From NCBI GenBank assembly GCA_022600255.1, contig JAHZKU010000288.1:1-10196 (forward strand): 10,196 nt of DNA. Direction: 5' to 3'. Positions within the stretch are counted from its first letter, which is position 1. Each line of letters opens with the position of its first letter. Under the pieces are notes generated by a model that made no database searches, was not told where the DNA came from, and saw only the letters and a program-made list of their open reading frames with translations. This document shows positions 1-5,728 of this stretch, one piece after another. The position numbers and the translations under genes were made by a program. This stretch comes from Actinomycetes bacterium. Its GTDB lineage: Bacteria > Actinomycetota > Actinomycetes > S36-B12 > GCA-2699445.

Positions 1-117
1 CACATCAGCGGGAAGATGCGGATGCACTACATCCGGATTCTCCCCGATGATCGAGTGGTTGTAGAGATGTCGCCCTACGACCTAACTCGTGGCCGGATAA
101 CCTACCGATACAAGTAG
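1..117 (+). CDS. infA: Translation initiation factor IF-1, C-terminal part (5' end outside window)
   Basis: The window opens in frame inside this gene; 38 codons and a TAG stop are visible. The residues HISGKMRMHYIRILPDDRV, followed by a VVVEMSPYDLTRGRI segment, match the C-terminal half of the single OB-fold of IF-1. The family is normally about 72-73 residues, so roughly half is missing upstream. IF-1 binds the ribosomal A site of the 30S subunit and helps IF-2 and IF-3 select the initiator tRNA. The gene sits 47 nt before rpmJ, the standard actinobacterial order. Identification is confident; only the start and promoter are unseen. Confidence 0.96.
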   Translation, partial: HISGKMRMHYIRILPDDRVVVEMSPYDLTRGRITYRYK

Positions 118-164
118 GCTCCGGTCGAATCAGGCGATCAACAAACAATCGAGGTTGCAGCAGC

Positions 165-278
165 ATGAAGGTCAAACCAAGCGTCAAGCCGATGTGTGAC
201 AAGTGTCGCGTCATTCGTCGCAAGGGCGTCGTGCGTGTGATCTGTGAAAATCAGCGACACAAACAGCGCCAGGGCTGA
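165..278 (+). CDS. rpmJ: 50S ribosomal protein L36 (zinc-binding form)
   Basis: A 37-codon gene starting MKVKPSVKPMCDKCRVIRR and ending in TGA. It carries the L36 zinc ribbon: Cys11, Cys14, Cys27 and His32, so it is the zinc-dependent (C+) form rather than a C- paralogue. L36 is the smallest large-subunit protein and binds 23S rRNA near the base of the L7/L12 stalk. A GAGG ribosome binding site lies at 151-154, 10 nt before the ATG. It follows infA closely and precedes a structured 145-nt gap before rpsM. It is too short for simple ORF cut-offs but unambiguous. Confidence 0.97.
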   Translation: MKVKPSVKPMCDKCRVIRRKGVVRVICENQRHKQRQG

Positions 279-294
279 ACCACCTGGCACCAAT

Positions 295-401
295 GCGGTA
301 TCCGCCACCTCTTTGGCCACGTGCGCTAAAGAGGACGAAACCTTCGGAGATAGGCCGAAGACCTGCCGGGCGGCAGGACTTGATACCGCTGTAGACCTAT
401 C
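295..401 (+). promoter_or_regulatory. Candidate pseudoknotted mRNA leader upstream of rpsM
   Basis: The rpmJ-rpsM gap can form five helices. P1 pairs 295-302 (GCGGTATC) with 382-389 (GATACCGC), 8 perfect pairs that close the element. Inside P1, P2 pairs 308-317 with 325-334 (10 pairs, one G-U, 7-nt loop), P3 pairs 342-347 with 355-360 (6 pairs, 7-nt loop), and P4 pairs 362-367 with 372-377 (6 pairs, 4-nt loop). The P3 loop segment 349-354 (GATAGG) is perfectly complementary to 396-401 (CCTATC), just upstream of the AAAGAGGA ribosome binding site at 409-416, giving a pseudoknot. The rpsM ATG is at 424. By analogy with the E. coli alpha-operon leader, a pseudoknot bound by S4, this may mediate autogenous control by S4 (rpsD, two genes on). 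The pairing is seen directly; the ligand and function are inferred. Confidence 0.7.
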
Positions 402-423
402 CAACTAGAAAGAGGAACCGCCC

Positions 424-795
424 ATGGCACGTCTCGTCGGTGTCGATTTACCCCGCGACAAGCGGGTAGAGATCGCACTTACTTATATCCACGGCATCGG
501 CCGATCCAGAGCTCAGGCCACGTTGGCTGCTACTGGAATCAGCCCAGACCTGCGCGTGAACGAGCTCGGTGATGCCGAGCTCGTCAGCTTGCGGGACTGG
601 ATTGAGGCCAACTACCAGGTCGAAGGCGACCTGCGCCGCGAGGTGCAAGGAGACATCCGCAGAAAAGTGGAGGTTGGCTCGTACCAGGGAATCCGACATC
701 GTCGGGGTCTCCCAGTACGTGGACAGCGGACACACACGAATGCACGAACTCGCAAGGGTCCTCGCAAGACCGTCGCAGGTAAGAAGAAAGCCTAG
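424..795 (+). CDS. rpsM: 30S ribosomal protein S13
   Basis: 123 residues, beginning MARLVGVDLPRDKRVEIALT with the YIHGIGRSRA helix-turn motif, and ending in the basic tail RTRKGPRKTVAGKKKA that reaches towards the decoding site. The conserved block GIRHRRGLPVRGQRTHTNAR is intact. S13 sits in the 30S head, contacts 16S rRNA and P-site tRNA, and forms an intersubunit bridge with L5. The ribosome binding site AAAGAGGA is 7 nt before the ATG. It is the first gene of the alpha operon proper and follows the candidate structured leader at 295-401. Length and sequence are normal for Actinobacteria. Confidence 0.98.
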   Translation: MARLVGVDLPRDKRVEIALTYIHGIGRSRAQATLAATGISPDLRVNELGDAELVSLRDWIEANYQVEGDLRREVQGDIRRKVEVGSYQGIRHRRGLPVRGQRTHTNARTRKGPRKTVAGKKKA

Positions 796-796
796 T

Positions 797-830
797 AACA
801 CGATTGTGGTCCTTGAGGGCCACCCGTGTT
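797..830 (+). other. Two-part hairpin in the rpsM-rpsK gap
   Basis: An outer stem pairs 797-802 (AACACG) with 825-830 (CGTGTT). An inner stem pairs 806-812 (GTGGTCC) with 817-823 (GGGCCAC), including one T-G pair, with a TTGA tetraloop and a small asymmetric internal loop. The stem starts two bases after the rpsM stop codon and ends 9 nt before the AGGAG site of rpsK. No T-run follows, so it does not look like an intrinsic terminator. It may be an mRNA stability or processing element, or may modulate rpsK translation; that is inference. Confidence 0.55.
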
Positions 831-855
831 CTCGATCCCAGGAGAAAACCAACAG

Positions 856-1251
856 ATGCCTCCCACGCCGGGCGCGCGCAAGGTGCGCCGCAAAGAGAAG
901 AAGAATATTGCCCACGGGCATGCTCACATCAAGAGCACATTTAATAACACGATCATCACCATCACTGATCCGCAGGGCCAGGTTATTGCCTGGTCCAGTG
1001 CAGGCCAGGTGGGTTTCAAGGGCAGCCGTAAGTCCACACCATTCGCTGCTCAGATGGCGGCCGAGGCCGCTGCTCGGCGTGCCATGGATCATGGCATGCG
1101 CCAGGTTGACGTGTTTGTGAAAGGGCCTGGTTCTGGCCGCGAGACCGCTATTCGGTCCCTGCAGGCTACCGGCCTCGAGGTTGGCTCCATTGCCGACGTA
1201 ACCCCAATCGCTTTCAACGGATGCCGCCCTCCCAAGCGGCGTCGCGTCTGA
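856..1251 (+). CDS. rpsK: 30S ribosomal protein S11
   Basis: 131 residues from the ATG at 856. The reading frame is open back to a GTG at 826, but AGGAG at 840-844 is spaced for the ATG, and MPPTPGARKVRRKEKKN matches the usual actinobacterial S11 N-terminus, so 856 is chosen. The core HIKSTFNNTIITITDPQG, the SAGQVGFKGSRKSTPFAAQ block and the C-terminus GCRPPKRRRV are all intact. S11 binds 16S rRNA on the 30S platform, near the Shine-Dalgarno/anti-Shine-Dalgarno helix and S7. It lies between rpsM and rpsD, 60 nt and 18 nt away. Confidence 0.97.
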   Translation: MPPTPGARKVRRKEKKNIAHGHAHIKSTFNNTIITITDPQGQVIAWSSAGQVGFKGSRKSTPFAAQMAAEAAARRAMDHGMRQVDVFVKGPGSGRETAIRSLQATGLEVGSIADVTPIAFNGCRPPKRRRV

Positions 1252-1269
1252 CTTAGGAGGCCAATCCAA

Positions 1270-1899
1270 ATGGCGAGATACACCGGGCCGGACTGCAAGC
1301 GTTGCCGGCGCGAAAAGACAAAACTGTTCCTCAAGGGTACGAAGTGCATCACCAACTGCCCCTTGGAAAAGCGCAAGGATTACCCGCCCGGCATGCACGG
1401 CCAGGCCCGTCGCACCAAGGAATCGGAGTACTTGCTGCAGATGCGAGAGAAGCAGAAAGCTGCCCGTATCTATGGCGTCCTAGAAAAGCAGTTCCGCAAC
1501 TACTTCGCTGAGGCCTCTCGAAAGAGCGGCAAGACCGGCGAGAACTTGCTGCAGATTCTAGAGACTAGGCTGGACAACACGGTCTACCGCGCCGGATTCG
1601 CGTCTTCTCGCGACATGGCGCGCCAGCTCGTGGCTCACGGCCACTTCACGGTCAACGGTCGCAAGGTGGATATCCCCTCCTACCGTGTCAGCCCAAACGA
1701 CATCATCGAGGTCAAGGCGTCCTCGCGAGAGCTGACGCCGTTCTTGGCCGCCATCAACGACGCCGGTCTGCGGGAAACTCCTGCATGGCTGGAGCCGATT
1801 CCCACGCAGTTGCGGATTCTGGTGCACTCGTTGCCGGAACGCGGTGCGATTGATACTGACATCTCTGAGCAGCTGATCGTCGAGCTGTACTCCAAGTAA
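1270..1899 (+). CDS. rpsD: 30S ribosomal protein S4 (zinc-type)
   Basis: 209 residues starting MARYTGPDCKRCRRE. The N-terminal zinc site is present as Cys9, Cys12, Cys26 and Cys30. The globular core follows, including the S4 RNA-binding domain around residues 98-160 (ETRLDNTVYRAGFASSRDMA and the FTVNGRKVDIPSYRV strand). S4 is a primary 16S rRNA binder that nucleates 30S assembly; in E. coli and Bacillus it also represses its own operon or gene by binding an mRNA leader. A strong AGGAGG at 1255-1260 precedes the ATG. Its place in this operon makes it the natural ligand candidate for the RNA at 295-401. Confidence 0.98.
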   Translation: MARYTGPDCKRCRREKTKLFLKGTKCITNCPLEKRKDYPPGMHGQARRTKESEYLLQMREKQKAARIYGVLEKQFRNYFAEASRKSGKTGENLLQILETRLDNTVYRAGFASSRDMARQLVAHGHFTVNGRKVDIPSYRVSPNDIIEVKASSRELTPFLAAINDAGLRETPAWLEPIPTQLRILVHSLPERGAIDTDISEQLIVELYSK

Positions 1900-1906
1900 G
1901 GCTAAT

Positions 1907-1932
1907 CACGACTTCAAATAGTGGTTGTCGTG
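1907..1932 (+). other. Hairpin in the rpsD-rpoA gap
   Basis: CACGAC at 1907-1912 is perfectly complementary to GTCGTG at 1927-1932, a 6-bp stem with a 14-nt loop. The 3' arm runs into the GGAAAGGAA ribosome binding region of rpoA (1932-1940). There is no T-run, so termination is unlikely. It could limit ribosome access to rpoA or separate rpoA dosage from that of the ribosomal proteins. A stem this short could also arise by chance. Confidence 0.35.
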
Positions 1933-1948
1933 GAAAGGAAATCAAGAA

Positions 1949-2953
1949 GTGCTAATCACGCAGCGTCCCGTCCTCCGCGAGGATCCCATCAGCGAGTTCC
2001 GGTCTCAGTTTGTCCTAGAGCCGCTGGAACCAGGTTTTGGGTACACCCTTGGGAACTCCATGCGCAGAACCCTGCTCTCCAGCATCCCTGGCGCAGCAGT
2101 GACGAGCATCAAGATTGAGGGGATTCAGCACGAGTTCTCCACGATTGATGGCGTTAAGGAAGACATCACCGAAATCATCCTGAACGTGAAGTCCTTGGTG
2201 GCTTCCATCGACGGTGAAGACATGGCCACGGCCTACATTCGCCGCTCGGGCCCAGGTGTTGTGACCGGCGCAGACATTGAGTTGCCTGCAGGTGTGGAGA
2301 TTCATAACCCGGATCTGGTCCTGGCTACGCTTGACGAGCGAGGGTCCATCGATATGGAACTCACCATTGAGCCTGGTCGCGGTTACGTTTCGGCTCAGAC
2401 ACCGGAGGGCACCGATATTGGTCGAATCCCAGTTGACTCGATCTATTCGCCAGTCCTGAAGGTCACTTACAAGGTGGAAGCGACTCGTGTTGAGCAGCGC
2501 ACTGACTATGACCGTTTGGTCCTAGACGTCACCACCAAAGCCTCAACGCTACCCAAGGACGCGGTTGCCTCCGCAGGCCGAACGCTAGTGGAACTGTTCG
2601 GACTTGCTCGAGAACTGAACGCTGAGGCCGAGGGTCTGGACTTGGGTCCCAGCCCAGACGAGGAACAGGCCAACGAGCAACTCAACACTTCGATCGACGC
2701 CCTGGCACTTTCTGTGCGTTCTCATAACTGCTTGAAGCGGGAAGGGATCGCGACAGTTGGGGAATTGATCACGCGCTCGGAGGCTGACCTGCTGGACATC
2801 CGGAACTTCGGAAGCAAGTCCATCGACGAAGTCAAGGTGAAGCTCTATGAGCTCGGGCTTGCGCTGCGGGACAGCCCGCCCGGATTTGATCCAAGCCAGG
2901 TTGTGTACTACGGCGACGACGACAACGGATTTGTCGAGACCGAGCAGTACTAG
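1949..2953 (+). CDS. rpoA: DNA-directed RNA polymerase subunit alpha
   Basis: 334 residues from the GTG at 1949. The frame is open upstream to a TTG at 1925, but GGAAAGGAA at 1932-1940 is correctly spaced for the GTG, and MLITQRPVLRE is the standard actinobacterial N-terminus. The N-terminal assembly domain (about residues 1-230) has the dimerisation motif LEPGFGYTLGNSMRRTLLSS. After an acidic linker (about 235-250), the C-terminal domain (about 250-320) has VRSHNCLKREGI and the helix-hairpin-helix NFGSKSIDEVKVKL. Arg257 corresponds to E. coli Arg265, the UP-element DNA contact. The protein scaffolds polymerase assembly. It is the fourth gene of the alpha operon. Nothing is missing. Confidence 0.98.
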   Translation: MLITQRPVLREDPISEFRSQFVLEPLEPGFGYTLGNSMRRTLLSSIPGAAVTSIKIEGIQHEFSTIDGVKEDITEIILNVKSLVASIDGEDMATAYIRRSGPGVVTGADIELPAGVEIHNPDLVLATLDERGSIDMELTIEPGRGYVSAQTPEGTDIGRIPVDSIYSPVLKVTYKVEATRVEQRTDYDRLVLDVTTKASTLPKDAVASAGRTLVELFGLARELNAEAEGLDLGPSPDEEQANEQLNTSIDALALSVRSHNCLKREGIATVGELITRSEADLLDIRNFGSKSIDEVKVKLYELGLALRDSPPGFDPSQVVYYGDDDNGFVETEQY

Positions 2954-3028
2954 CGGGTCGGCTCGCCTGTCAATCTGGCGGGTGAGCGCCGCATGTTTTA
3001 TCAACGTCAACAGTCACAGGAGTAGGAA

Positions 3029-3604
3029 ATGCCAACACCAACCAAGGGAAAGCGGCTAGGCGGCAGTGCTGCCCATCAGCGGTTGATGCTGGGCAATCTG
3101 GCCACGGCGCTGTTTGAGCACGGACGCATTACCACGACGCAGGCGAAGGCCAAACGACTTCGTCCCGTTGCGGAGCGCTTGGTGACAACGGCTAAGAAGA
3201 ACGACCTTGCTGCGCGCCGTCGCGTGGCCAAGGTCATCAAAGACCCCACCGTCTTGCACGAACTCTTCACTGAGATTGCCCCTGGTTATGCGACCCGCCC
3301 GGGTGGATACACACGTATCACCAAGCTCGGCCCGCGTAAGGGTGACAGCGCGGAGATGGCCGTGATCGAACTTGTCGAGCCACTAGCCGAGGCGACTGTT
3401 GCTGAAGCGACTGCGGCCACCAAGCGAGCCGCTGCTGATGCCGCACCGGCGGCGGATGACACCACAGCCACAGCGGACTCGGCTGAAACTGCCGACGAGG
3501 CAACTGGTGAGGACGAAGTGGCCGAGGGCGCAGACTCGGATTCAGCGGCGGGCGAGGCGGACTCCGCCGACGAAGCTGCGACGACGGATGACCCCAAGGC
3601 CTGA
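3029..3604 (+). CDS. rplQ: 50S ribosomal protein L17 with long acidic C-terminal tail
   Basis: 191 residues. The first 120 or so are the L17 core: MPTPTKGKRLGGSAAHQRLM, the ALFEHGRITTTQAKAKRLRP block and the RITKLGPRKGDSAEMAVIEL segment. From about residue 121 the protein becomes low-complexity Ala, Glu, Asp and Thr, ending DEAATTDDPKA, which is almost uncharged by Lys/Arg and strongly acidic. Many bacterial L17 proteins are only about 120 residues; extended acidic tails are known in Actinobacteria. L17 binds 23S rRNA at the exit-tunnel side of the 50S. The AGGAG at 3018-3022 is the ribosome binding site. The gene ends the alpha operon, 16 nt before truA. Confidence 0.97.
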   Translation: MPTPTKGKRLGGSAAHQRLMLGNLATALFEHGRITTTQAKAKRLRPVAERLVTTAKKNDLAARRRVAKVIKDPTVLHELFTEIAPGYATRPGGYTRITKLGPRKGDSAEMAVIELVEPLAEATVAEATAATKRAAADAAPAADDTTATADSAETADEATGEDEVAEGADSDSAAGEADSADEAATTDDPKA

Positions 3605-3613
3605 TCATCTCGC

Positions 3614-3631
3614 TCCGGGCATGCTCCCGGA
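3614..3631 (+). promoter_or_regulatory. Hairpin presenting the truA start codon in its loop
   Basis: TCCGGG at 3614-3619 pairs perfectly with CCCGGA at 3626-3631, leaving a 6-nt loop CATGCT that contains the truA ATG (3621-3623). No purine-rich ribosome binding site is visible upstream. With rplQ ending only 16 nt before, translation of truA probably depends on ribosomes arriving from rplQ and opening or reaching this stem. The structure is seen; the coupling is inferred. Confidence 0.45.
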
Positions 3632-4499
3632 CTTGGTTCGCGTCCGACTGACTTTGGGTTACGACGGGACGGACTTCTACGGTTGGGCGAAACAGCCCGG
3701 CCTGCGCACCGTGCAAGACGTCGTAGAGTCCTCGCTGGGGAACTTGATCTCCAACGGGGGACACAACACTCCAGCCAGCGTGACTGTCGCCGGCCGCACC
3801 GATGCCGGGGTGCATGCGCGGGCTCAAGTGGCGCACCTAGATCTGCCCGTTGAACTCTGGCAGCGCCGCGGGAGCCTCCGGACGGTTGGGCAGCTGAATG
3901 CCAAACTCCCGAAGGACGTCCGAGTGCTGGCTGCTGCCGAAGTGCCCGGCGACTTCGATGCCCGGTTCTCGGCGCTATCTCGGACCTACGCGTATCGGGT
4001 TCACGACCAGACCCCGTACCTGCATCCGCTGGATAGCCGGTTCTCCGTAGCCCACGGCATCCGATTGGACGTCGCCGCAATGGCGAGCGCGAGCCGGGTC
4101 TTGCTTGGTGAGCACGATTTTGCCGCCTTCTGCCGTTACCGAGAAGGGGCCTCAACCATACGAACCCTGCAGCACTGCGAGGTGGCTCGGATGGGTAACG
4201 ATGAGATTGTGTTCACAGTGGTGGCCGATGCGTTTTGCCATAGCATGGTCCGGTCCCTCGTCGGGGCCCTCGTCGCAGTTGGAGAGGGCAAAGTAGGCCG
4301 GGAATGGCTGGAAGGTTTGCTGCAGCGCACCTCCCGCTCCGACGCGGTCAAAGTGATGCCGGCAAGTGGCTTGGTGCTGGAGGCGATCGCATACCCAACC
4401 GCTGCCCAATCGGGGGAGCAGGCGCGCCGCGCACGACGATTTCGGGAGAAACCTGGGGCAGCACAGGCCTTAGGGGATGGAACAACCAGCTGCCTTTGA
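3621..4499 (+). CDS. truA: tRNA pseudouridine(38-40) synthase TruA
   Basis: 292 residues. The N-terminal strand VRVRLTLGYDGTDFYGWAKQ and the catalytic motif VAGRTDAGVHA are clear, with Asp61 as the expected nucleophile. Later conserved blocks are RTYAYRVHD, the HDFAAFCRYREGASTIRTL segment and CHSMVRSLVGALVAVGEGK. TruA isomerises uridines at 38-40 in the tRNA anticodon stem-loop. The tail after about residue 258 is Arg/Ala-rich and poorly conserved. The ATG at 3621 is the only good start; a TTG at 3633 is possible, since the first four residues are not conserved and neither start has a clear ribosome binding site. rplQ-truA adjacency is typical of Actinobacteria. Confidence 0.95.
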   Translation: MLPDLVRVRLTLGYDGTDFYGWAKQPGLRTVQDVVESSLGNLISNGGHNTPASVTVAGRTDAGVHARAQVAHLDLPVELWQRRGSLRTVGQLNAKLPKDVRVLAAAEVPGDFDARFSALSRTYAYRVHDQTPYLHPLDSRFSVAHGIRLDVAAMASASRVLLGEHDFAAFCRYREGASTIRTLQHCEVARMGNDEIVFTVVADAFCHSMVRSLVGALVAVGEGKVGREWLEGLLQRTSRSDAVKVMPASGLVLEAIAYPTAAQSGEQARRARRFREKPGAAQALGDGTTSCL

Positions 4500-4525
4500 C
4501 CTGCGCCGCGTGCCACAGGTACTCT
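4496..4525 (+). promoter_or_regulatory. Candidate sigma-A promoter for rplM-rpsI
   Basis: TTGACC at 4496-4501 and TACTCT at 4520-4525 are separated by 18 nt, a fair match to actinobacterial housekeeping promoters (TTGAC, 17-18 nt, TAnnnT). The -35 element contains the truA TGA stop codon. The predicted start of transcription is about 4531-4533, exactly at the base of the first leader hairpin, giving a leader of about 135 nt before rplM. The match is by eye and untested. Confidence 0.5.
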
Positions 4526-4530
4526 AGGTG

Positions 4531-4626
4531 GGTTGCCGGTCGTAACGATCCTCGGCAGCCACCGTCATCATCGCTGTCGGAGACGACGACGGTCATTCTG
4601 TCACCAACACGGTGTCAGAGTTGACC
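4531..4626 (+). promoter_or_regulatory. Candidate structured mRNA leader of rplM-rpsI
   Basis: Three consecutive hairpins. H1 pairs 4531-4538 (GGTTGCCG) with 4553-4560 (CGGCAGCC), 8 pairs with one T-G. H2 pairs 4561-4566 (ACCGTC) with 4588-4593 (GACGGT); inside it, GTCG at 4576-4579 and CGAC at 4584-4587 are closed by a GAGA (GNRA) tetraloop. H3 stacks GGTCA 4591-4595/TGACC 4622-4626, TCTG 4597-4600/CAGA 4616-4619 and CACC 4602-4605/GGTG 4611-4614. The outer stems of H2 and H3 share 4591-4593, so they exclude each other, as in a regulatory switch. L13 leaders are known in Firmicutes; this one differs in context, and I cannot say whether it is a described family. Function is inferred. Confidence 0.5.
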
Positions 4627-4666
4627 ACGAAGACGGCCACAAAACTTCGAAGTAGGGGAGCGACAC

Positions 4667-5110
4667 GTGCGCACTTATACGCCACGACCAGGCGACGTAA
4701 CACGCAAGTGGTACGTGATCGACGCCAACGACGTTGTGCTGGGCAAGCTAGCCACGCAGGCCGCTGCGCTATTGCGCGGCAAACACAAGACCACCTTCGC
4801 CCCCCACATGGATGTCGGCGACTTCGTTGTGGTGATCAACGCGGACAAGGTCGCACTCAGCGGTGCCAAGCGCCAGGACAAGTTGGATTACCGGCATTCA
4901 GGTTTTCCCGGTGGCCTGTCCAGCAAGGCTTACGGCGACGTGCTCGAGGAGAATCCGCGGCGGTTGGTCGAGAAGGCCGTCAAGGGGATGTTGCCACATA
5001 ACAAACTGGGCCGCGCCCAACTCAAGAAGTTGAAGGTCTACTCCGGCAGCGTCCACCCGCATGCCGCACAGGAGCCCGAAGTCTTCGAGATCACCCAGAT
5101 CGCACAATAG
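4667..5110 (+). CDS. rplM: 50S ribosomal protein L13
   Basis: 147 residues from a GTG start (MRTYTPRPGDVTRKWYVIDA), with GGGGAG at 4655-4660, 6 nt upstream, fixing the start. Conserved L13 blocks are present: VLGKLATQAAALLRGKHKT, the DFVVVINADKVALSG strand, KGMLPHNKLGRAQLKKLKVY and the HPHAAQEPEV tail. L13 binds 23S rRNA early in 50S assembly. It is followed after 18 nt by rpsI, the near-universal L13-S9 pair. The 167-nt gap upstream has its own candidate promoter and leader, so rplM-rpsI may be transcribed separately from truA. Confidence 0.97.
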   Translation: MRTYTPRPGDVTRKWYVIDANDVVLGKLATQAAALLRGKHKTTFAPHMDVGDFVVVINADKVALSGAKRQDKLDYRHSGFPGGLSSKAYGDVLEENPRRLVEKAVKGMLPHNKLGRAQLKKLKVYSGSVHPHAAQEPEVFEITQIAQ

Positions 5111-5128
5111 GTTCTTGGAAGGAATCAC

Positions 5129-5662
5129 ATGCCAGAGAACACTGAAGAGGCTGCGGAAGCGGTAGTGGAGGCGGCCGAAGAGGTTGTCGCCGAAGAAGCG
5201 TTGGAACTGGACGCCGAGGTAGTGGGAGAAGAGGTAGCCGAACTGGCCGCCCCCGCCAAGGTCACCCCAGCTGGCGGTTCGGCTGCGGCAGTGGGCCGCC
5301 GCAAAGAGGCCGTCGCGCGGGTTCGCATTGGTCCAGGCTCAGGCGATTTCCGCATCAACGGGCGGACACTGGATGAGTACTTCCCGGACAAGGTTCACCA
5401 GCAACTAATCAACAGCCCGTTTGCTGTTCTCGGCTCCCTAGACCAATACGATGTTGTGGCCACGATGACTGGCGGCGGCACTTCGGGTCAGGCGGGCGCG
5501 CTGCGTCTCGCCATCGCGCGCGCGCTGAACGAGATCAACGAGGATGCTTATCGTCCCGACCTCAAAGCCGCGGGTTACCTGTCCCGCGACTCTCGTGCCA
5601 AGGAGCGCAAGAAGTACGGGCTCAAGAAGGCCCGCAAGGCGCCGCAATACTCCAAGCGTTAG
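5129..5662 (+). CDS. rpsI: 30S ribosomal protein S9 with acidic N-terminal extension
   Basis: 177 residues. The conserved S9 core starts near residue 55 (VGRRKEAVARVR), continues through the INGRTLDEYFP and TGGGTSGQAGALRLAIARAL blocks, and ends in the basic tail KKARKAPQYSKR, whose last Arg contacts P-site tRNA. The first 45 residues are an extra Glu/Ala/Val segment (EEAAEAVVEAAEEVVAEEA) not found in the roughly 130-residue E. coli protein; such extensions occur in Actinobacteria. GGAAGGA at 5117-5123 precedes the ATG. It forms a two-gene unit with rplM. Confidence 0.97.
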   Translation: MPENTEEAAEAVVEAAEEVVAEEALELDAEVVGEEVAELAAPAKVTPAGGSAAAVGRRKEAVARVRIGPGSGDFRINGRTLDEYFPDKVHQQLINSPFAVLGSLDQYDVVATMTGGGTSGQAGALRLAIARALNEINEDAYRPDLKAAGYLSRDSRAKERKKYGLKKARKAPQYSKR

Positions 5663-5669
5663 TCTTTGC

Positions 5670-5690
5670 GTGGGTATTGTTTGTACCCAC
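5670..5690 (+). terminator. Hairpin after rpsI, possible weak terminator
   Basis: GTGGGTA at 5670-5676 pairs perfectly with TACCCAC at 5684-5690, a 7-bp stem with a 7-nt T-rich loop, starting 8 nt after the rpsI stop codon. A C-rich run, not a T-run, follows, so it lacks the classical intrinsic-terminator tail. It may reduce read-through into glmM or protect the rplM-rpsI mRNA 3' end. Confidence 0.4.
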
Positions 5691-5728
5691 CCACCCGCCC
5701 GTTGGTAGGTCCCGCGTAGAGGAGTCTC

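Noticed and set aside
826..855. Upstream GTG as start of rpsK
   Set aside because: It would add ten residues not seen in S11, and the 3' arm of the hairpin at 797-830 overlaps it; AGGAG at 840-844 serves the ATG at 856.
448..1398. A 316-codon open frame on the minus strand across rpsM, rpsK and rpsD
   Set aside because: It lies wholly opposite three unambiguous ribosomal protein genes, has no family resemblance, and is a codon-bias shadow typical of high-GC DNA.
1925..1948. Upstream TTG as start of rpoA
   Set aside because: The ribosome binding site at 1932-1940 lies inside that extension, and the GTG at 1949 gives the standard MLITQRP N-terminus.
3286..4155. A 289-codon open frame on the minus strand across the rplQ tail and truA
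   Set aside because: Its Ser/Ala and Arg/Pro composition is the complement of the acidic rplQ tail and of truA; it has no recognisable motifs.
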